A stretch of DNA of 64,000 nucleotides from Hermodice carunculata. Lineage: Eukaryota > Annelida > Polychaeta > Eunicida > Amphinomidae. Location of the stretch: assembly GCA_964020975.1 (NCBI GenBank), contig OZ026617.1, forward strand, positions 29,223,359 to 29,287,358. The letters run 5' to 3'. Position numbers and translations under genes: made by a program. Below the pieces are notes generated by a model. It saw only the letters and a list, made by a program, of their open reading frames with translations, was not told where the DNA came from and ran no database searches. Below, in pieces: positions 29,148-41,009 of the stretch (its first letter is position 1; each line of letters opens with the position of its first letter).

Positions 29148-29220
29148 GGAGGAAGAGGAAGAAGAAGAAGAAGAAGAAGAAGAAGAAGAAGAAGAAGAAG
29201 AAGAAGAAGAAGAAGAAGAA
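29053..29220. repeat. (GAA)n microsatellite
   Basis: About 56 GAA units with a few GGA variants. It is long enough to be a triplex-forming tract. The poly-Glu, poly-Lys and poly-Phe/Ser ORFs over it are artefacts. Confidence 0.95.
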
Positions 29221-30429
29221 ATGGAGGTCAAAAGTAGCAAAAAGACGCAAAAAGTGTGAAAAAGATAGCGAAAAATCGCAACGCCACCTGTTGCACAACT
29301 TAAGGTCTACGGGTACCCAGATATGCCCCATACAATTTCAAAGCAATCGGTCCAGCGGTTTTGACGACTTATTCAGATTTTGCCAAAAACTGTATAAAAC
29401 ATGAAAAAACGATCAATATGTTTACTTAGGAGTCCAATAAATCACTTTAAAATGGAGACCTGCTGAGCACCTTTTGCAAGGACACTGCCAAATTACATCC
29501 CCACCAAGTTTGCCCACAGTTTGTATGAAGTCATAAATGTGGCTTGTAAATGACGGATGTCTTGAAAATACATTCAACACATTTTTTAATGTCCTGATGT
29601 TTCACATATTTACTGATATGCTATCCAAACTACACAATGATAGAACGAGTATGAATTGATGAAGTCAACCCCCACGGGGCCACCCTTCGGACGGGCTACA
29701 AACGCCAACCCATTCCATAAGGTCCGTTTATTGACAGGTTAACTCGCTAAAAATAACAGGTCATGTAATCAATTATTGGAACTGTTCACCACATCCTTAA
29801 TTGTTTTACTCTAAATTCAATTGTTTCCGTTAATATTGCATTACCCGTTACTTTAATACACATGAAAGAGAAAATGATAATGTCAGCATCGGAAGGCGTG
29901 ACTCACATTGCATTTTATGGCCATCTGCAGTACTGTGCATGTATTAGTTTAATACATATTTCTGAATAGAAAACAAACTGAACTGGCCTGCTCATAATCC
30001 TATGAGATAAACTATGGTCTTAAAGGTTATATTATCATCCAAATAATCAAATGGCAATTAAATTACCGTATTCATGACTATTAAAAGTAAAAGGTAAACT
30101 GTTTTATTGCATAACACCCATGTAACTATTCATATATACAGCAAACAAAATAGTAATCTAAATATTACTTTGAAAATAGCATCAGAACGTAAAATTTCGA
30201 TATCGATAGCTCCATAGGAGGTGTTCATATATCTAACTGCAGACCTGCTATAGTTCCCTCAGTGGGCAAGGCAACGGAACTATGCATCCGCCCTGATGAA
30301 TAGATCATATTACCTCACATCGTCGAACGTAATATGATAAAGGATACTTATTGATCGTATTTGTAGATTATAAAATATATTTAAGGTGTTTTTCCGCAAC
30401 AAACTGTAAATATATAATTTATATCTAAA

Positions 30430-30435
30430 TTTATT
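30430..30435 (-). promoter_or_regulatory. Poly(A) signal for gene 1
   Basis: AATAAA on the minus strand, about 186 nt past the gene 1 stop codon. It is the first canonical signal seen there. Confidence 0.5.
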
Positions 30436-30620
30436 TTCGTTATAAGAGCAATATGAAGAAACGAATTTTATCAGATTCTGTCGATGAACTTCAGCTAAAG
30501 TTCTGAATGAAGCCATTAACGAACTTTCAAATAAAAATGTGAAAGATGTAGGTTTTGCCGACAAGATGCTAACCGTTAGCATTACCCTCATTCTTTCACG
30601 TTACTTCTGGCCAGTCATGC

Positions 30621-30943
30621 TCACGCAACACTCTCGCAGGCACAAGAACCGCTAATATTTTCTGCATGCAGTGACGAAACCTGACAGTCCGGCACATGGA
30701 CGGCGGTTGTGAACAGCGGGTATATGTCTGGTTCACTCTCCTTTTTCTCCCCTGTACTTCTTGTGAACGACGGTGTCGACTTTTGTCTGCTTGTAATCCA
30801 TGCAGCTATTCTGTGTTTTCTTGTGTCGTCCACAAACAGAAATATAATCATGGCTGTCAGACTGACGAGGAACACCATCAGAACAGTGACGACAACAAAC
30901 GCTTCGCGAAACGTAAAAGCCCCAGGCGTATCCTTATGTATAC
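30621..30943 (-). other. Gene 1 last exon: transmembrane helix and cytoplasmic tail
   Basis: The acceptor is TTTCTACCTCTTAG. The exon codes for 107 residues ending at TGA 30621-30623. A 23-residue hydrophobic helix is followed by a basic stop-transfer stretch (DDTRKHR) and a tail of about 75 residues with Ser/Thr clusters, one Tyr and a Cys-rich C-terminus (SCACESVA). Confidence 0.7.
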
Positions 30944-33900
30944 CTAAGAGGTAGAAACAAATAGCGTTGCAACAGTAACATAAGATCACAAGTTAACAAA
31001 GGTAAAGTGGACACCTCATTACCATTATGCAATCTACTTAAATTTACTCAAGGCAGCATGTTAGATGCAATAACTGCACACCTGGACTGGTGTTACTCCA
31101 GAGCACATACAGTGGCATGATTTGGTTACGTTACGCCCCACTTTGCTTCATTATAGACCCGTATGGTGAACTTGACATGAGTACCAGAAGGTCAACAGAC
31201 AGGTATAATTGCGCATGCTCTGAAAAACACAGCTCTGCCCTTATAATCCAAGTAGCCATCCACCCATCATTCCTAGTTCTGTCGACTCAATATTTATTGA
31301 AATTTTTCTTTTACCTAATTAGTATGCATACTGTTTGTAATGCCCAATTGGGCTTCAGAAAAGGCAGAAATACCCAATTTAGCTGTACATACTTACTTGA
31401 CCTTGCATTATATTTGATGATGCTTATTGCTCCGCAGCCTTTATAATCAGCTTCAAAGCAGATAAATCTTTTAACTTGGTTTAAACATATTTTATAAGAA
31501 AACAATTGGCCAACAGGCTCACCGACCTGTATGAAGGCCTTGTGTACATATACAACAGCACAACATGGACATTGCAAAACACCAGTACACAGATACATGT
31601 AGATTACAAACAGGAAAACAGTTAAAGCAGAAAGGAACAGTGGAACGTGGTGTGAGCTCGGGAAACCGCTGTATCAAATCCCAGCACACATCATAGTTTA
31701 CAATATCAATTTTGACTGAAATTCATTCCTGGGTAAATCAAACCTAATACATTCAAAGAAAAAAATGGTATACAGTTTCCAAGTCCGCTCCACAATGGCA
31801 TGACGGAGAATCGAAGGCACCAATTTTATAGAGGTCCCCATTCAGTTGGATGCAGCCCATTAGCATCTTAGCATAAATTATTTCAGGTTTTTTTTTTTTT
31901 TTTTCATCAATGTGGTAAATTTCGTTGCATATGGGTCTGGTTTGATTTAGTTGCCGTTTAAAATTGTCTATTGGCTCAAGATTCCGAAATGATCGAGGTA
32001 ATAAGACTCCATTCACGCATGGCTGACGGGAAGAAAGAGTTGTAAAAGCTATTTTCTTGGCATCAAAAGTTATTTGTTTGGTTCGTCCTGAGACTGTACC
32101 CGGTAGTAGTGTACCTGAGTATGGTGGGGCTATTCCATTGACAATTTTAAACATAAGTACCAATTTTTGTTTCTTCCTTTGCTCTGCGAGTTTTACCCAA
32201 CCCTCCTCATTATAGATTTTTTAGTAGCTTGTGTGGGCAAATTCTCCTACCACCACACGAGCTGCACCCAACTGAACAGATTCCAGGCGCTCTTTGTTGG
32301 CTTGTGTGCATCCATCTCAGATTACACCGGCGTACTGTTAGCAGGGAAGTACAAATTTCTTTCTAAGTTCAACATATACTGCATAAAAAAATCTATTGCA
32401 GTTTATTCCAGCAAAAAGCGATTATCTTTTATGTGTATTTTTTCTTTTTTTCTTTTATTGTAATTTTAAGTCGAGTGCTAAAACTACATGTCATTCCGAA
32501 GAAAGGGAAATTAATTCCTAAATAAATATGTTTGGACACGAATATGAGACAAATCGAATCACTGGAGAGCATTATGATTTGGAACTTCTGGGCAAAGAAT
32601 TCTTGGAATAATAGACTGTAAATAATTTGGAATTAGCTTGTCAACTATTTGATTCATTAATGATAACTTGCGTAATCACTACGACTGGCCTACGTCTGCC
32701 ATCCTAATTCTTTATAGAATTTAGCATTTGCTGCACCAGGTATCGTGTAACTGTTCTGACAGCCGTCAGTTTAACTCCTACAAGTTTGTCAGCATCAGAT
32801 GGTCTGCAACCATCCCAAACAGACAACCATATTCCAACATTGGTCTGATAAAAGAGAAATATGTATGTCTGTTATTGTTGTTTATAGGCATTCATTTTTA
32901 AGTGTCAACTAGGCGGAAGTTAGGGTACTTAAGACAAAAGTACCGGGTAAAACAGTTTACCATTATTTCTTGGAGACTCATTTGCACCAGATTAACTTGG
33001 CAATATTTTGTCACTCAGGGAGCCATAAGATAGGCACAATTTGGCCTTTCGGGGTCATTGATCAGCGCGCTAGAATTGTGTGTGATGCACAAGTCGTACA
33101 AACCATTAATACGAACCAGTGCTTATTTGAGAACAAATGAAGATGAATCCGAAGTGTTTTACGTGTACATTGATGTAAACGTTTCTGACAAAACTATCTG
33201 AGCCAGTAAGATCACCAAACAGGATGTTGTGAAAGAGCGTGAAGACTTTCTATTGCACTTTTGTCATGCGCAGAACCATTCGTGGCCATACAGCAGTCCG
33301 TCTCGATCCAATAGCGTTTTGCCGCGGTCGAACCCCAAAATGCAGTGTTTGATGCAAAGCTCAGATGTCAAATAGTCTACACGCATCCACTCACCATCAT
33401 AAACTGTGTCTCCCAGGCAACGGTAGCTCCCATGGGTGTTCCAGCATGTTTCGTTCGTAGAACACAAGACACTGGGGTGGAGATGACACTCGTTTACATC
33501 TAAAATAGCGAAAAGCGTATTCACTGTCATCATCAGGGTTCAATTGAGCATCCCACACAGGTAGTCCAACACCCACCCACCCGGCCTTGTTTATTTGTTC
33601 AGACACTAATGTCCCTAAATTTTGGGCGAAAGTTAAAATTTTTTTCTGTATTTTGGTGTTTGTGGCACCATAGATTTTTGAGTGAGGCTTCATCGTCACT
33701 ATCATTGACATTGTCACTATCATTAATATTGTCACTGTCATTGATATTGCAACTATCATTGATATTGTCACTGTCATTGATATTGTCACTATCATTGACA
33801 CTATCACTATCATTGACATTGTCACTATCATTGATATTGTCATTGTTATTGTATTTGTCAATACGACATAAGCCTATTCTGTTCAGAGACACAGCGTGAC

Positions 33901-35580
33901 TTTCTAGACATGCGTCCTGACGCATTCATCAGCATATGATTCGGTAGTTTGACCATGATTCAGCACATTCGAAACCCCAACACTGAAAAGAAGATATAGA
34001 CGTCCATACTGGACAATACGGCAAATCATTTCAAAGAAGTCAACAAAAACACACAGTGTAACCATCTATATAATAAATGAGGCCGACTTGTCCGTCATTC
34101 ATTTACATTGAGATTGAAAGTTTTGAGGCCTCAAACTGCATTTGTTATTTCTACAGGTCTAGTATCTTCATTCAACAAACTTTGTAGCTAATTTCTAGCT
34201 ACTTCAACGACCAGATGCTTCGAGCTTGTATAATTTTGTAAAAATATATAAACAGAATAATTCTGTCACATATACAAACACAACAAAACCTGCCATTAAA
34301 TATTAAATTTATTTATTATTCCATTTCATTTGCTGTGGTCATATTAGGTGGCTATCTGTACCACCCATATGATAGAGCGATTGACTGGTACCTACCAGTA
34401 CAATATAAGTCAGAAGTTAGCTGAAAGCCTTCAGAGCAAGTGCATTTAGCGCCCTCTGGGGTGTTTGTACACACTTGATCACATCCTCCATTGCCAACAG
34501 AACAATCGCGTGATTCTACAAACACATAATATTACGTCATAAATATAAATATTGCTTGTGGCCAAAGATCCCAACTAAACAAGGTTTATTTTCACTGGTA
34601 GAGCATGATTCTGGAATGGAGTATGCGATCCTCGATAGAATGAACGCATGATATTCATCATGAATATCACATGAATCATGCAGGGAATCATGTCAAAAAC
34701 GTAACACATCAGACCTATTCTAAAAATCAAATGCAATAATACCATAACATTTAGCTGTTTACAGAAGAAAAATTTTGGAAGACATAGGTATATGTTGGTG
34801 GCAGTGAAACAATGTCATATATGTTTATTCAAAATAGTATGACATTTTAAAATTATCAGATGACCGTATTCCGGTGGTGAGTAATGCGTTTTGATAGCGT
34901 GGAACAAGGAAATGAAAATGACATGTATGTCTTGATGATCTCCCTACAATGGAATTTTTTTACGTCCATTAACAGGGCATTATCACGATTCTCATCACTC
35001 TTCCATCCTCCAATCATATCTGATCACTTAACGCCAATCTGCGATAGAGCTTATTACATGGAAACACAGCTCTGTGAGGGAACTTCGGTTTTATGTAGAA
35101 AGTCATACTTGGTAACAAATTTAAAATGTTTAAAAATGCACAGTACCGAATTATTTCAAGGCGATATGATGATTTCATGATCACAGGTCATATGATTTTC
35201 AAATTCAGTACATGAACAATATCTTGGCCATTAATCTTTAGGCCGATATGCAGAAAACAAAGTTGAACACCACTTTTGTAAGAAACACTCAAATTAAACT
35301 TACGTGGGCAAAGATTAAGACTGTGCTAATAAATAGTAACTTTATGTGACCGAACATTCAAGCCACGCTGGTGAATAGTAATTTTATGTGAGTGAACATT
35401 CAGGCCAAACTCATGATAAGTAATTAACTGTGGACAAAGATTCAGGCTAAGCATACGAATTATGATTTGATGTGGACAAACATTCATACACTGATAAAGT
35501 CCATTCCTACCGGTTGCAATGATATCTTCCACAGCGACAAGCAGAATGGCAAGTGGAACAAAAGTACCCAAGTGCTTCAT
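30621..35580 (-). CDS. Gene 1: small EGF-containing type I membrane protein (four coding exons)
   Basis: Coding exons in transcript order are 35580-35511, 34515-34396, 33499-33395 and 30943-30621. They total 618 nt, giving 205 residues plus stop. Every junction is phase 1, with donors GTAGGA, GTAGGT and GTGAGT and pyrimidine-rich acceptors ending TAG. Exon 1 encodes a signal peptide starting MKHLGTFVPLAILLV. Exon 2 is a complete six-cysteine EGF (NGGCDQVC, then CTCSEGF). Exon 3 starts DVNEC and carries the Asn-hydroxylation pattern CWNTHGSYRC, but ends after the fourth cysteine. Exon 4 has a helix (AFVVVTVLMVFLVSLTAMII) at about residues 107-130 and a polar Ser/Thr/Lys-rich tail. A strong acceptor (TTTTTTCAG) 8 nt before the ATG implies an upstream 5'UTR exon. 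By family, a cell-surface binding or signalling role is likely, but no specific function is recognised. Extra exons in the 2.4-kb last intron cannot be excluded. Confidence 0.72.
31260..31445 (+). mobile_element. Possible LINE RT fragment, plus strand
   Basis: The plus frame reads QLGFRKGRNTQFSCTYLLDL, which resembles the RT motif QxGFRKGRST common in LINEs. The flanks are not interpretable. It is opposite in orientation to the neighbouring LINE pieces. Confidence 0.35.
31753..32400 (-). mobile_element. LINE 3' fragment (RT C-terminal part) in gene 1 intron
   Basis: Minus-strand translation shows the end of a LINE ORF2: LESVQLGAARVV-like residues, KLVLMFKIVNGIAPPY, then a terminal CHCG...ETVYHFFL zinc-like motif. 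It lies within the last intron of gene 1, in the same orientation. An A-rich stretch (T-run on the plus strand, 31,889-31,904) interrupts it. Confidence 0.6.
32700..32870 (-). mobile_element. Second short LINE RT fragment
   Basis: Minus-strand residues FIRPMLEYGC followed by KLVGVKLTAVRTVTRYL match the RT-to-C-terminal transition of a LINE. The fragment is separate from the one ending at 32,400 because it repeats the same part of ORF2. Confidence 0.45.
33395..33499 (-). other. Gene 1 truncated calcium-type EGF exon (four cysteines)
   Basis: The exon is 105 bp, phase 1 to phase 1, between acceptor CTATTTTAG and an optimal donor GTGAGT. It begins DVNEC, the calcium-binding EGF signature, and contains C-x-N-x4-Y-x-C (CWNTHGSYRC). 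Cysteines five and six of a normal EGF are absent. Read-through into the intron adds a Cys-x3-Cys far downstream that does not have EGF spacing, so splicing at GTGAGT is preferred. Confidence 0.75.
33690..33862. repeat. 18-bp minisatellite in gene 1 intron
   Basis: About nine units of CATTGATATTGTCACTAT type. Because the unit is a multiple of 3 it stays open in several frames, which creates spurious ORFs. Confidence 0.8.
34396..34515 (-). other. Gene 1 EGF-like exon (six cysteines)
   Basis: The exon is 120 bp, phase 1 to phase 1. The translation has six cysteines in EGF order: RDCSVGNGGCDQVC, then a Cys-x-Cys pair (KCTCSEGF), then the last Cys in LYCTG. Acceptor TTTGTAG and donor GTAGGT are both good matches. 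Symmetrical phase-1 exons are the usual way animal genes encode one EGF domain. Confidence 0.8.
35303..35488. repeat. 42-bp tandem repeat just inside gene 1 intron
   Basis: About 4.5 units (minus sense TGAATGTTTGTCCACAT...) start some 20 bp past the signal-peptide exon donor. The unit is 14 codons and stays in frame with the signal peptide. Confidence 0.7.
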
Positions 35581-35588
35581 TTTATACT
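35511..35588 (-). other. Gene 1 exon with start codon and signal peptide
   Basis: The exon opens after a polypyrimidine tract and CAG at 35589-35591, has 8 nt of 5'UTR, then ATG at 35578-35580. The peptide has Lys-His followed by a hydrophobic run of about 16 residues, as in a secretory signal. The donor is ACCG/GTAGGA. An in-frame longer start upstream lies in the predicted intron and is not favoured. Confidence 0.65.
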
Positions 35589-35599
35589 CTGAAAAAAGA

Positions 35600-37070
35600 A
35601 AAAAGTGCACTGGCGAATTGTAATTAATCCAACTGTAATGGAGTATCTCATCTTAGTGCTCATTTCCTTTACTTTAAAAGAAGCCCCTTGTATCGCTGAC
35701 TGAGAAAAAATAATATTAAAACTGAAATGAAATCCACTTCAGTATGATGTATCCACGTGTCGAGCAATTTCTCTACAAAACTGATGAAAAAAGCGAATGC
35801 AGAAGGTAGTTAAAAATCAATTGAAAGAAAATTTAGCCTCTAAAAGTAAATCTGGAAATAAACACACTAATGTAAAATTTGAATACCACTCGGAACCAGG
35901 CAAATACTTATAATTGGTGAAAGATTAGCACATTAGAAAAATTACTCGATTTTAAATTACTGCCCAAGAAGCCAAAGTTGAAACTTAGACACAAAAGACC
36001 AGATAAAACATCTCCAGAAGAAGGAAAATGTGACACCTGAGGAAAACTAGAAAATTATAACACATTTGATGGAATGTAAGCAATAACACGGCAGAGAATT
36101 ACCTTTTTTCTAAAAATTCAATGAAATTTTACCATATTTTTATTTTTTTCCAACAGAGAAACATTACTTTTATTACGATATTAGGAAACTGGTACAATTT
36201 GCCTTTATGCACTGGTTTTATGTGGCTTCGGATTTCAGCCGATGAAAAGGGTTGGAAACTTACATTAGATATTGATATACCAGCATCTTTTTCTTTCCTT
36301 GGGTTACAAAATTTCGCTCTTTTGAAATACCGTAAAAGGTTACACGCTGATGCTGGTATTTAATTGACAGAAAATCATCTAAAAACAAAAAACAAAAACA
36401 AAAAACAATAAGTTGATACACAGTTTAAGGGGGGCATTTAGTTTTAAGCATTGATGCACTGGAAAATTCTTCCCTAAAAGCAAGACTTAGTGAGAAACAA
36501 AATAAACACATTTTATCTGCATTGTTATTCTGATTAAAATGCTGCGGTATGGCATTATGCGAGAGTTTCGAGTGTCGTCAGTCTTCCGACTGGTGTGATC
36601 TGGGTCGTGAAGTTGCAGAACGGTCGCGAAACCTTGCCAATGAATTTAGACGTAGCATAAAATTGCAGCTGGCCGCATGATCGTGAAATTTTGTCACTTT
36701 ACTCGTGTTAGATGCACGTATTTATCCTTTAACCCTTTGGCCAAACTGACCTCTTAAAAATACATGCGAGAAGAAAGACTAGACATACAACATGAGATAA
36801 CCAATTAGAGGTCCGTTGAACGAAAAAGGAACCTTTTGCGATTTTACTCCACATCCATATACTTCACAGACAATATTCTCGCCAAAGCCAGTGGAGTGTG
36901 ACGTTGAAAACGTACCGTGAAAGTGCCTATAAACGTTGCAGTTGGGGGCATTCTGCGAAGGATATGGCCAAGAACTGTCTTTGAGAATTCGCTAAATATG
37001 GACATCAAATGTGCAAAAGACATAACTTGTTCCTTTACAAAAAGTACAACGCGCAAAATAGGTAGTCCTC
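35600..37070. other. Upstream side of gene 1; no exon identified
   Basis: The 5'UTR exon and promoter implied by the acceptor before the gene 1 start codon should lie upstream, but no clear donor or promoter motif could be assigned. Confidence 0.4.
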
Positions 37071-37296
37071 AGGGGCGAATCCAGAATTTCACGCAGAGAG
37101 ATCAAACTAACTGGGGGTCTGAGGGCCGCCTAGGCCCCAAGCGGGTTCAAGTGGCCCTTGCTCAGGGCCAGCAGAGGAGCTTCCGTGATGGTCCTGGATT
37201 TTCAGAAATAGTATAGGTTAAAAAGTGCTTTTCCCGGCAGTAAAATTATACATTAAGGGCCAGATGTAAAGCTTACTCTTGACTTTCACCCACCCC

Positions 37297-37375
<79 letters not shown>

Positions 37376-37460
37376 ATGTGTGTGTGTGTGTTTATATTTT
37401 AGGCAGCCAAGGGAGGGGGGGCATGGCCCCCTCCCCGTCCCCTCGTAAATCCGCCATGGG
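37071..37460. repeat. G/C-rich interspersed repeat split by (TA)n
   Basis: It opens with AGGGGCGAATCCAGAATTTC and closes near CGTAAATCCGCCATGG, whose complement resembles the opening. The opening resembles a widespread invertebrate repeat. A (TA)n-(TG)n tract lies in its middle (37,300-37,391). Confidence 0.4.
37300..37391. repeat. (TA)n-(TG)n microsatellite
   Basis: About 30 TA units, then about 14 TG units. Confidence 0.95.
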
Positions 37461-37469
37461 AATTCCAGC

Positions 37470-40260
37470 ACAAACAACAAGTTGTCCCTCTTTCTCTCGA
37501 GGGCCCTTGGTTCAACACTGGGCAGAGCAAACATTTGTTCCTGCTCTCGAATACACCTCTACATTAATTATGTGGCATATTTAACAGGCAAAATGAAATG
37601 AAATGAAATATTACAATAATGCAATTGTTTTTCCGTACATCTACGTTGCAACGTGAACATGGACTGCCTCCAGAAATGCTCTAATAATTGAATGAAGTAA
37701 TAATGTTGACGACACAATATGTCTCCATCTGGGTGCAAAAACAGCGACAACCTACCAATTATTCCATTTTAATGAATGGACACGCTTCCAAATCCCGTTC
37801 TTGCAGATGCGTGTTGAAAATATCCACCCGTTCCAGCGTTCTGTGTCCACCTCGGCCACACCACTGTATGATCGCCACGTGACAACTTTTTGCCCGTGTG
37901 CTGTTCCCAGACAACTGGAAGTAATTGTAGTTGTGCGCTTTCTGTTCCGCTTGAACCTTCCTCTGCAGCGTTCCGTTATTACATAAATGCGCCACGTGCA
38001 GGGCAGATGGTTACATCTGTATTATTATCATTTTGACTGATACAATAATGAAACTAACCAAGTGTAAAATACTGCAAGCCAGGATAGCCTGGTTCATGGC
38101 CGGATCATCCGGCCATAAACGATGCTGGCATGGCTTGCAATGTTCTTCGCGCGGTTAGATTTATTTTTATCCAGTAATTTAAGCTGTATTGTAAAAATGA
38201 TTAAAATAGATTATGTATAAACATAAGTTTTTATTTCTGAAAACAACTGAAATTCACAAGCGCACTACTTAAAGTAGTACCCAAGCGCTACCAGGATGAT
38301 ATGGATTTCTACAAGGGTGATATGGATCAGGTTATCATCCACTTCATGTTTTCCTGGTTTTAGGACTGATATGACTATAATTACTGGATAAAGTCTAACG
38401 TTATAAATGTTTACTCGAAACGACTCTGAAATACGTTTTCAAAAACCACATTTCAAACGTAGTCATGGTTGTCGGCAGGAAACACTTCGTCCAGACACAC
38501 CTTAATTGTCCTCGGCTTGATGACGCAGGCAAATGTCATATTGAGGTTAACTTCTTCGACCTGCATGTCAACAGAGCATCGTGACTGTTTCAGCATTCAG
38601 TGGTCTCATAAGTGTTGCTCCTATATGGGACAGATATGATATTGGAAAGACTTCTGCAAGCCCAGTCTGATTTAAGTCAGCCGGTGTGTTGAATATGAGA
38701 AAAATACAGACGAACACTTGACCGAAAGACTGAGCGCGAACCCTCAGGATCACTGTAAAACCGCCATGGCCGAATAAACTGGGCTGAGTCTGATAGCACA
38801 CTGGCTGACCACACTTATTGCCAGTCTGTCTGTCTGTGTCAGTCTGTCCGTGTCTGTCTGTCCGTTTGTTTACCCTAAGTAACCTTTCAAGAACAGGTCC
38901 CGTTCTGCCAATTAGGCAGGCATACATCAAAACGGAATGTATTAATTGCAAAAGTCAAATGATACACTTCTATAAGGCTAAAAGCTGATATAACACAATA
39001 TATAATACTAAAAATGTACGTGAAACTGAGAAAAGGTTACTAAAAGCCCACAGACTCAGGAGGCTGAAGTACCCGGATGTGTATCTCCCAATTACCCCAA
39101 TATTTAATTAAAGAAAGACCTGATCGTGAGCAGTAGGTGAGCCTGACCGAGTTATAATCGTTTGTGGACAGTTTCAAAATGTAACACATCACTAGGTCCT
39201 CAATTAAACCATGTAACGAATTCCAAACACAAACACGGTTGGGATCGAAACATACCGACACAACTATTTTACAGTGGATTTATAGATTCATAATTCCTGA
39301 AACACGTCCATATCAACACCAGAAATTTTTCTGTCAGGTTTTCAACTCTACCTGTCCGTTGTTGTCACTGCTTACCTCTGAAATAGAAGTATAGAAACAC
39401 CAAAAAAAATGTTGCTATTCTTGTTTGCTACAAAACACGTAATAATAGATTGTATTAAATGGAATATTTGCCTGAAAGATAATAAACGGTTTTCAGAAGG
39501 TAACTTTTAAAATATATTAGGAGGCTGAAGTACCCGGACGTGCTTGGATGAACTTTATTGACTGCACTGCCTACAAACAGCCTAGAGTGACATGTAAAAC
39601 ACAGCTACAAAATGTGCAAGAAGCACACCACACGTCAAAAATAAGAGCATACAAAACACTGATATAGACCGTAAAACCAGCACACCACACTACAAAAACA
39701 TGTACATACCTTTATTTACAATTTCGCATTCTTTAGAAACTTACACTCACCCCTGTTGTGATCCAAACATACTCTGGCTAGGTAGAGGAAAATTGCTTAT
39801 GTTATACCAAAATTTGCAAAATTAATACTGTGACGGACGCGTATCTCTCAAGACAACCCACACGAAAGTGTATCATATCGTACTTATAAAATAAGTGTAT
39901 AATATGGTATATATAAACACAACTGTATCATTACAAGTGTAGCTGTATCATATTGTACACATGTGCACATCTGTGCCATTTTGTACATTTAAACACAACT
40001 GTGTTATGTTATAAATAAAATAACTTGAATATAATGCGATTATGGGGATTCCAATGATGAGTGACATGATTTACCGGGGAACATGACACACAAGTAATGA
40101 CTGTAAACTTGTAAACCGTAAACTACTCAATCCTGTATGTAGTTCTTGATTTTCGTGAAAATAGAACAGCGATGTCTAAACTCTTTGCCTCTAAAAGCAG
40201 TTGAACATTGAAACGCTCGAAGAATGGTAAACAAGGAACAAAATTCAAAATTGTCATCGC
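37470..40260. other. No gene seen; minor repeats
   Basis: Contains the hairpin at 38.1 kb and a 23-bp direct repeat (AGGAGGCTGAAGTACCCGGA) at 39,058 and 39,520. No coding evidence. Confidence 0.45.
38073..38139. repeat. Near-palindromic hairpin with 3-nt loop
   Basis: Two 32-nt arms match at 26 positions. The inner 9 bp (ATGGCCGGA/TCCGGCCAT) and outer 9 bp (TGCAAGCCA/TGGCTTGCA) are perfect. The loop is TCA. Confidence 0.55.
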
Positions 40261-40264
40261 CAAG

Positions 40265-40378
<114 letters not shown>

Positions 40379-40906
40379 TAAGCAGATGACAAAGAGAAAA
40401 GCTTGGGGTCTCCCCAGAACTACTCATTGTAACTTGCTCCCTGGTTTATCAGGATCTCAGCATATGTCAGTGTCAACGTACAAGAAGCTTGTGACTCGAT
40501 ATAAGAAAATGTATTTTGCAAATAATAAATTTGTAGCCAAGTTTCGTGTACACTCAGCTGATGACGTAACACTTCTTACTTACTAAAGATGCAGATAATC
40601 AGTGAGAAATGTGAAATAAACATCGCATATTCGTCACATAATAGCATACCAAGAGGTGGTTTAAAAATAGACAGCACAATAGTGTACTGAAATGGTGTTT
40701 TAAAAGCATTCAGGGCTGCCAGCGAAGTGTGTATACCTTATCCCCGAATTTTCGGCAGAATTCGATATTATGTTCACAGCGACATTTTAACTTTACCCCT
40801 CTTATAAATATGACAAATCTCTGGCTTTGTATATAATCTGCCATTTCAGTGTACAGGCTCTTTATTTTCTAACAACTGTACCACATTTGGTGTATGCGAA
40901 TATGGA

Positions 40907-41008
<102 letters not shown>

Positions 41009-41009
41009 C

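Noticed and set aside
28909-29404. Long ORFs of poly-Glu, poly-Lys, poly-Ser and poly-Phe
   Set aside because: All come from one (GAA)n microsatellite read in different frames and strands.
33264-33394. Cys-containing extension after the gene 1 EGF exon (SELCIKHCILGF), considered as a WSC-like domain
   Set aside because: It lies beyond an optimal GTGAGT donor in the right phase. Cysteine spacing fits neither EGF nor WSC, and the frame stops soon.
33599-33925. Asp-Ser-Asn repeat ORF resembling a secreted repeat protein
   Set aside because: It is the 18-bp minisatellite inside the gene 1 intron, with no start context or splice support.
38073-38139. MicroRNA precursor
   Set aside because: A 3-nt loop and perfect end blocks are not typical of animal precursors, though a small-RNA test would decide.
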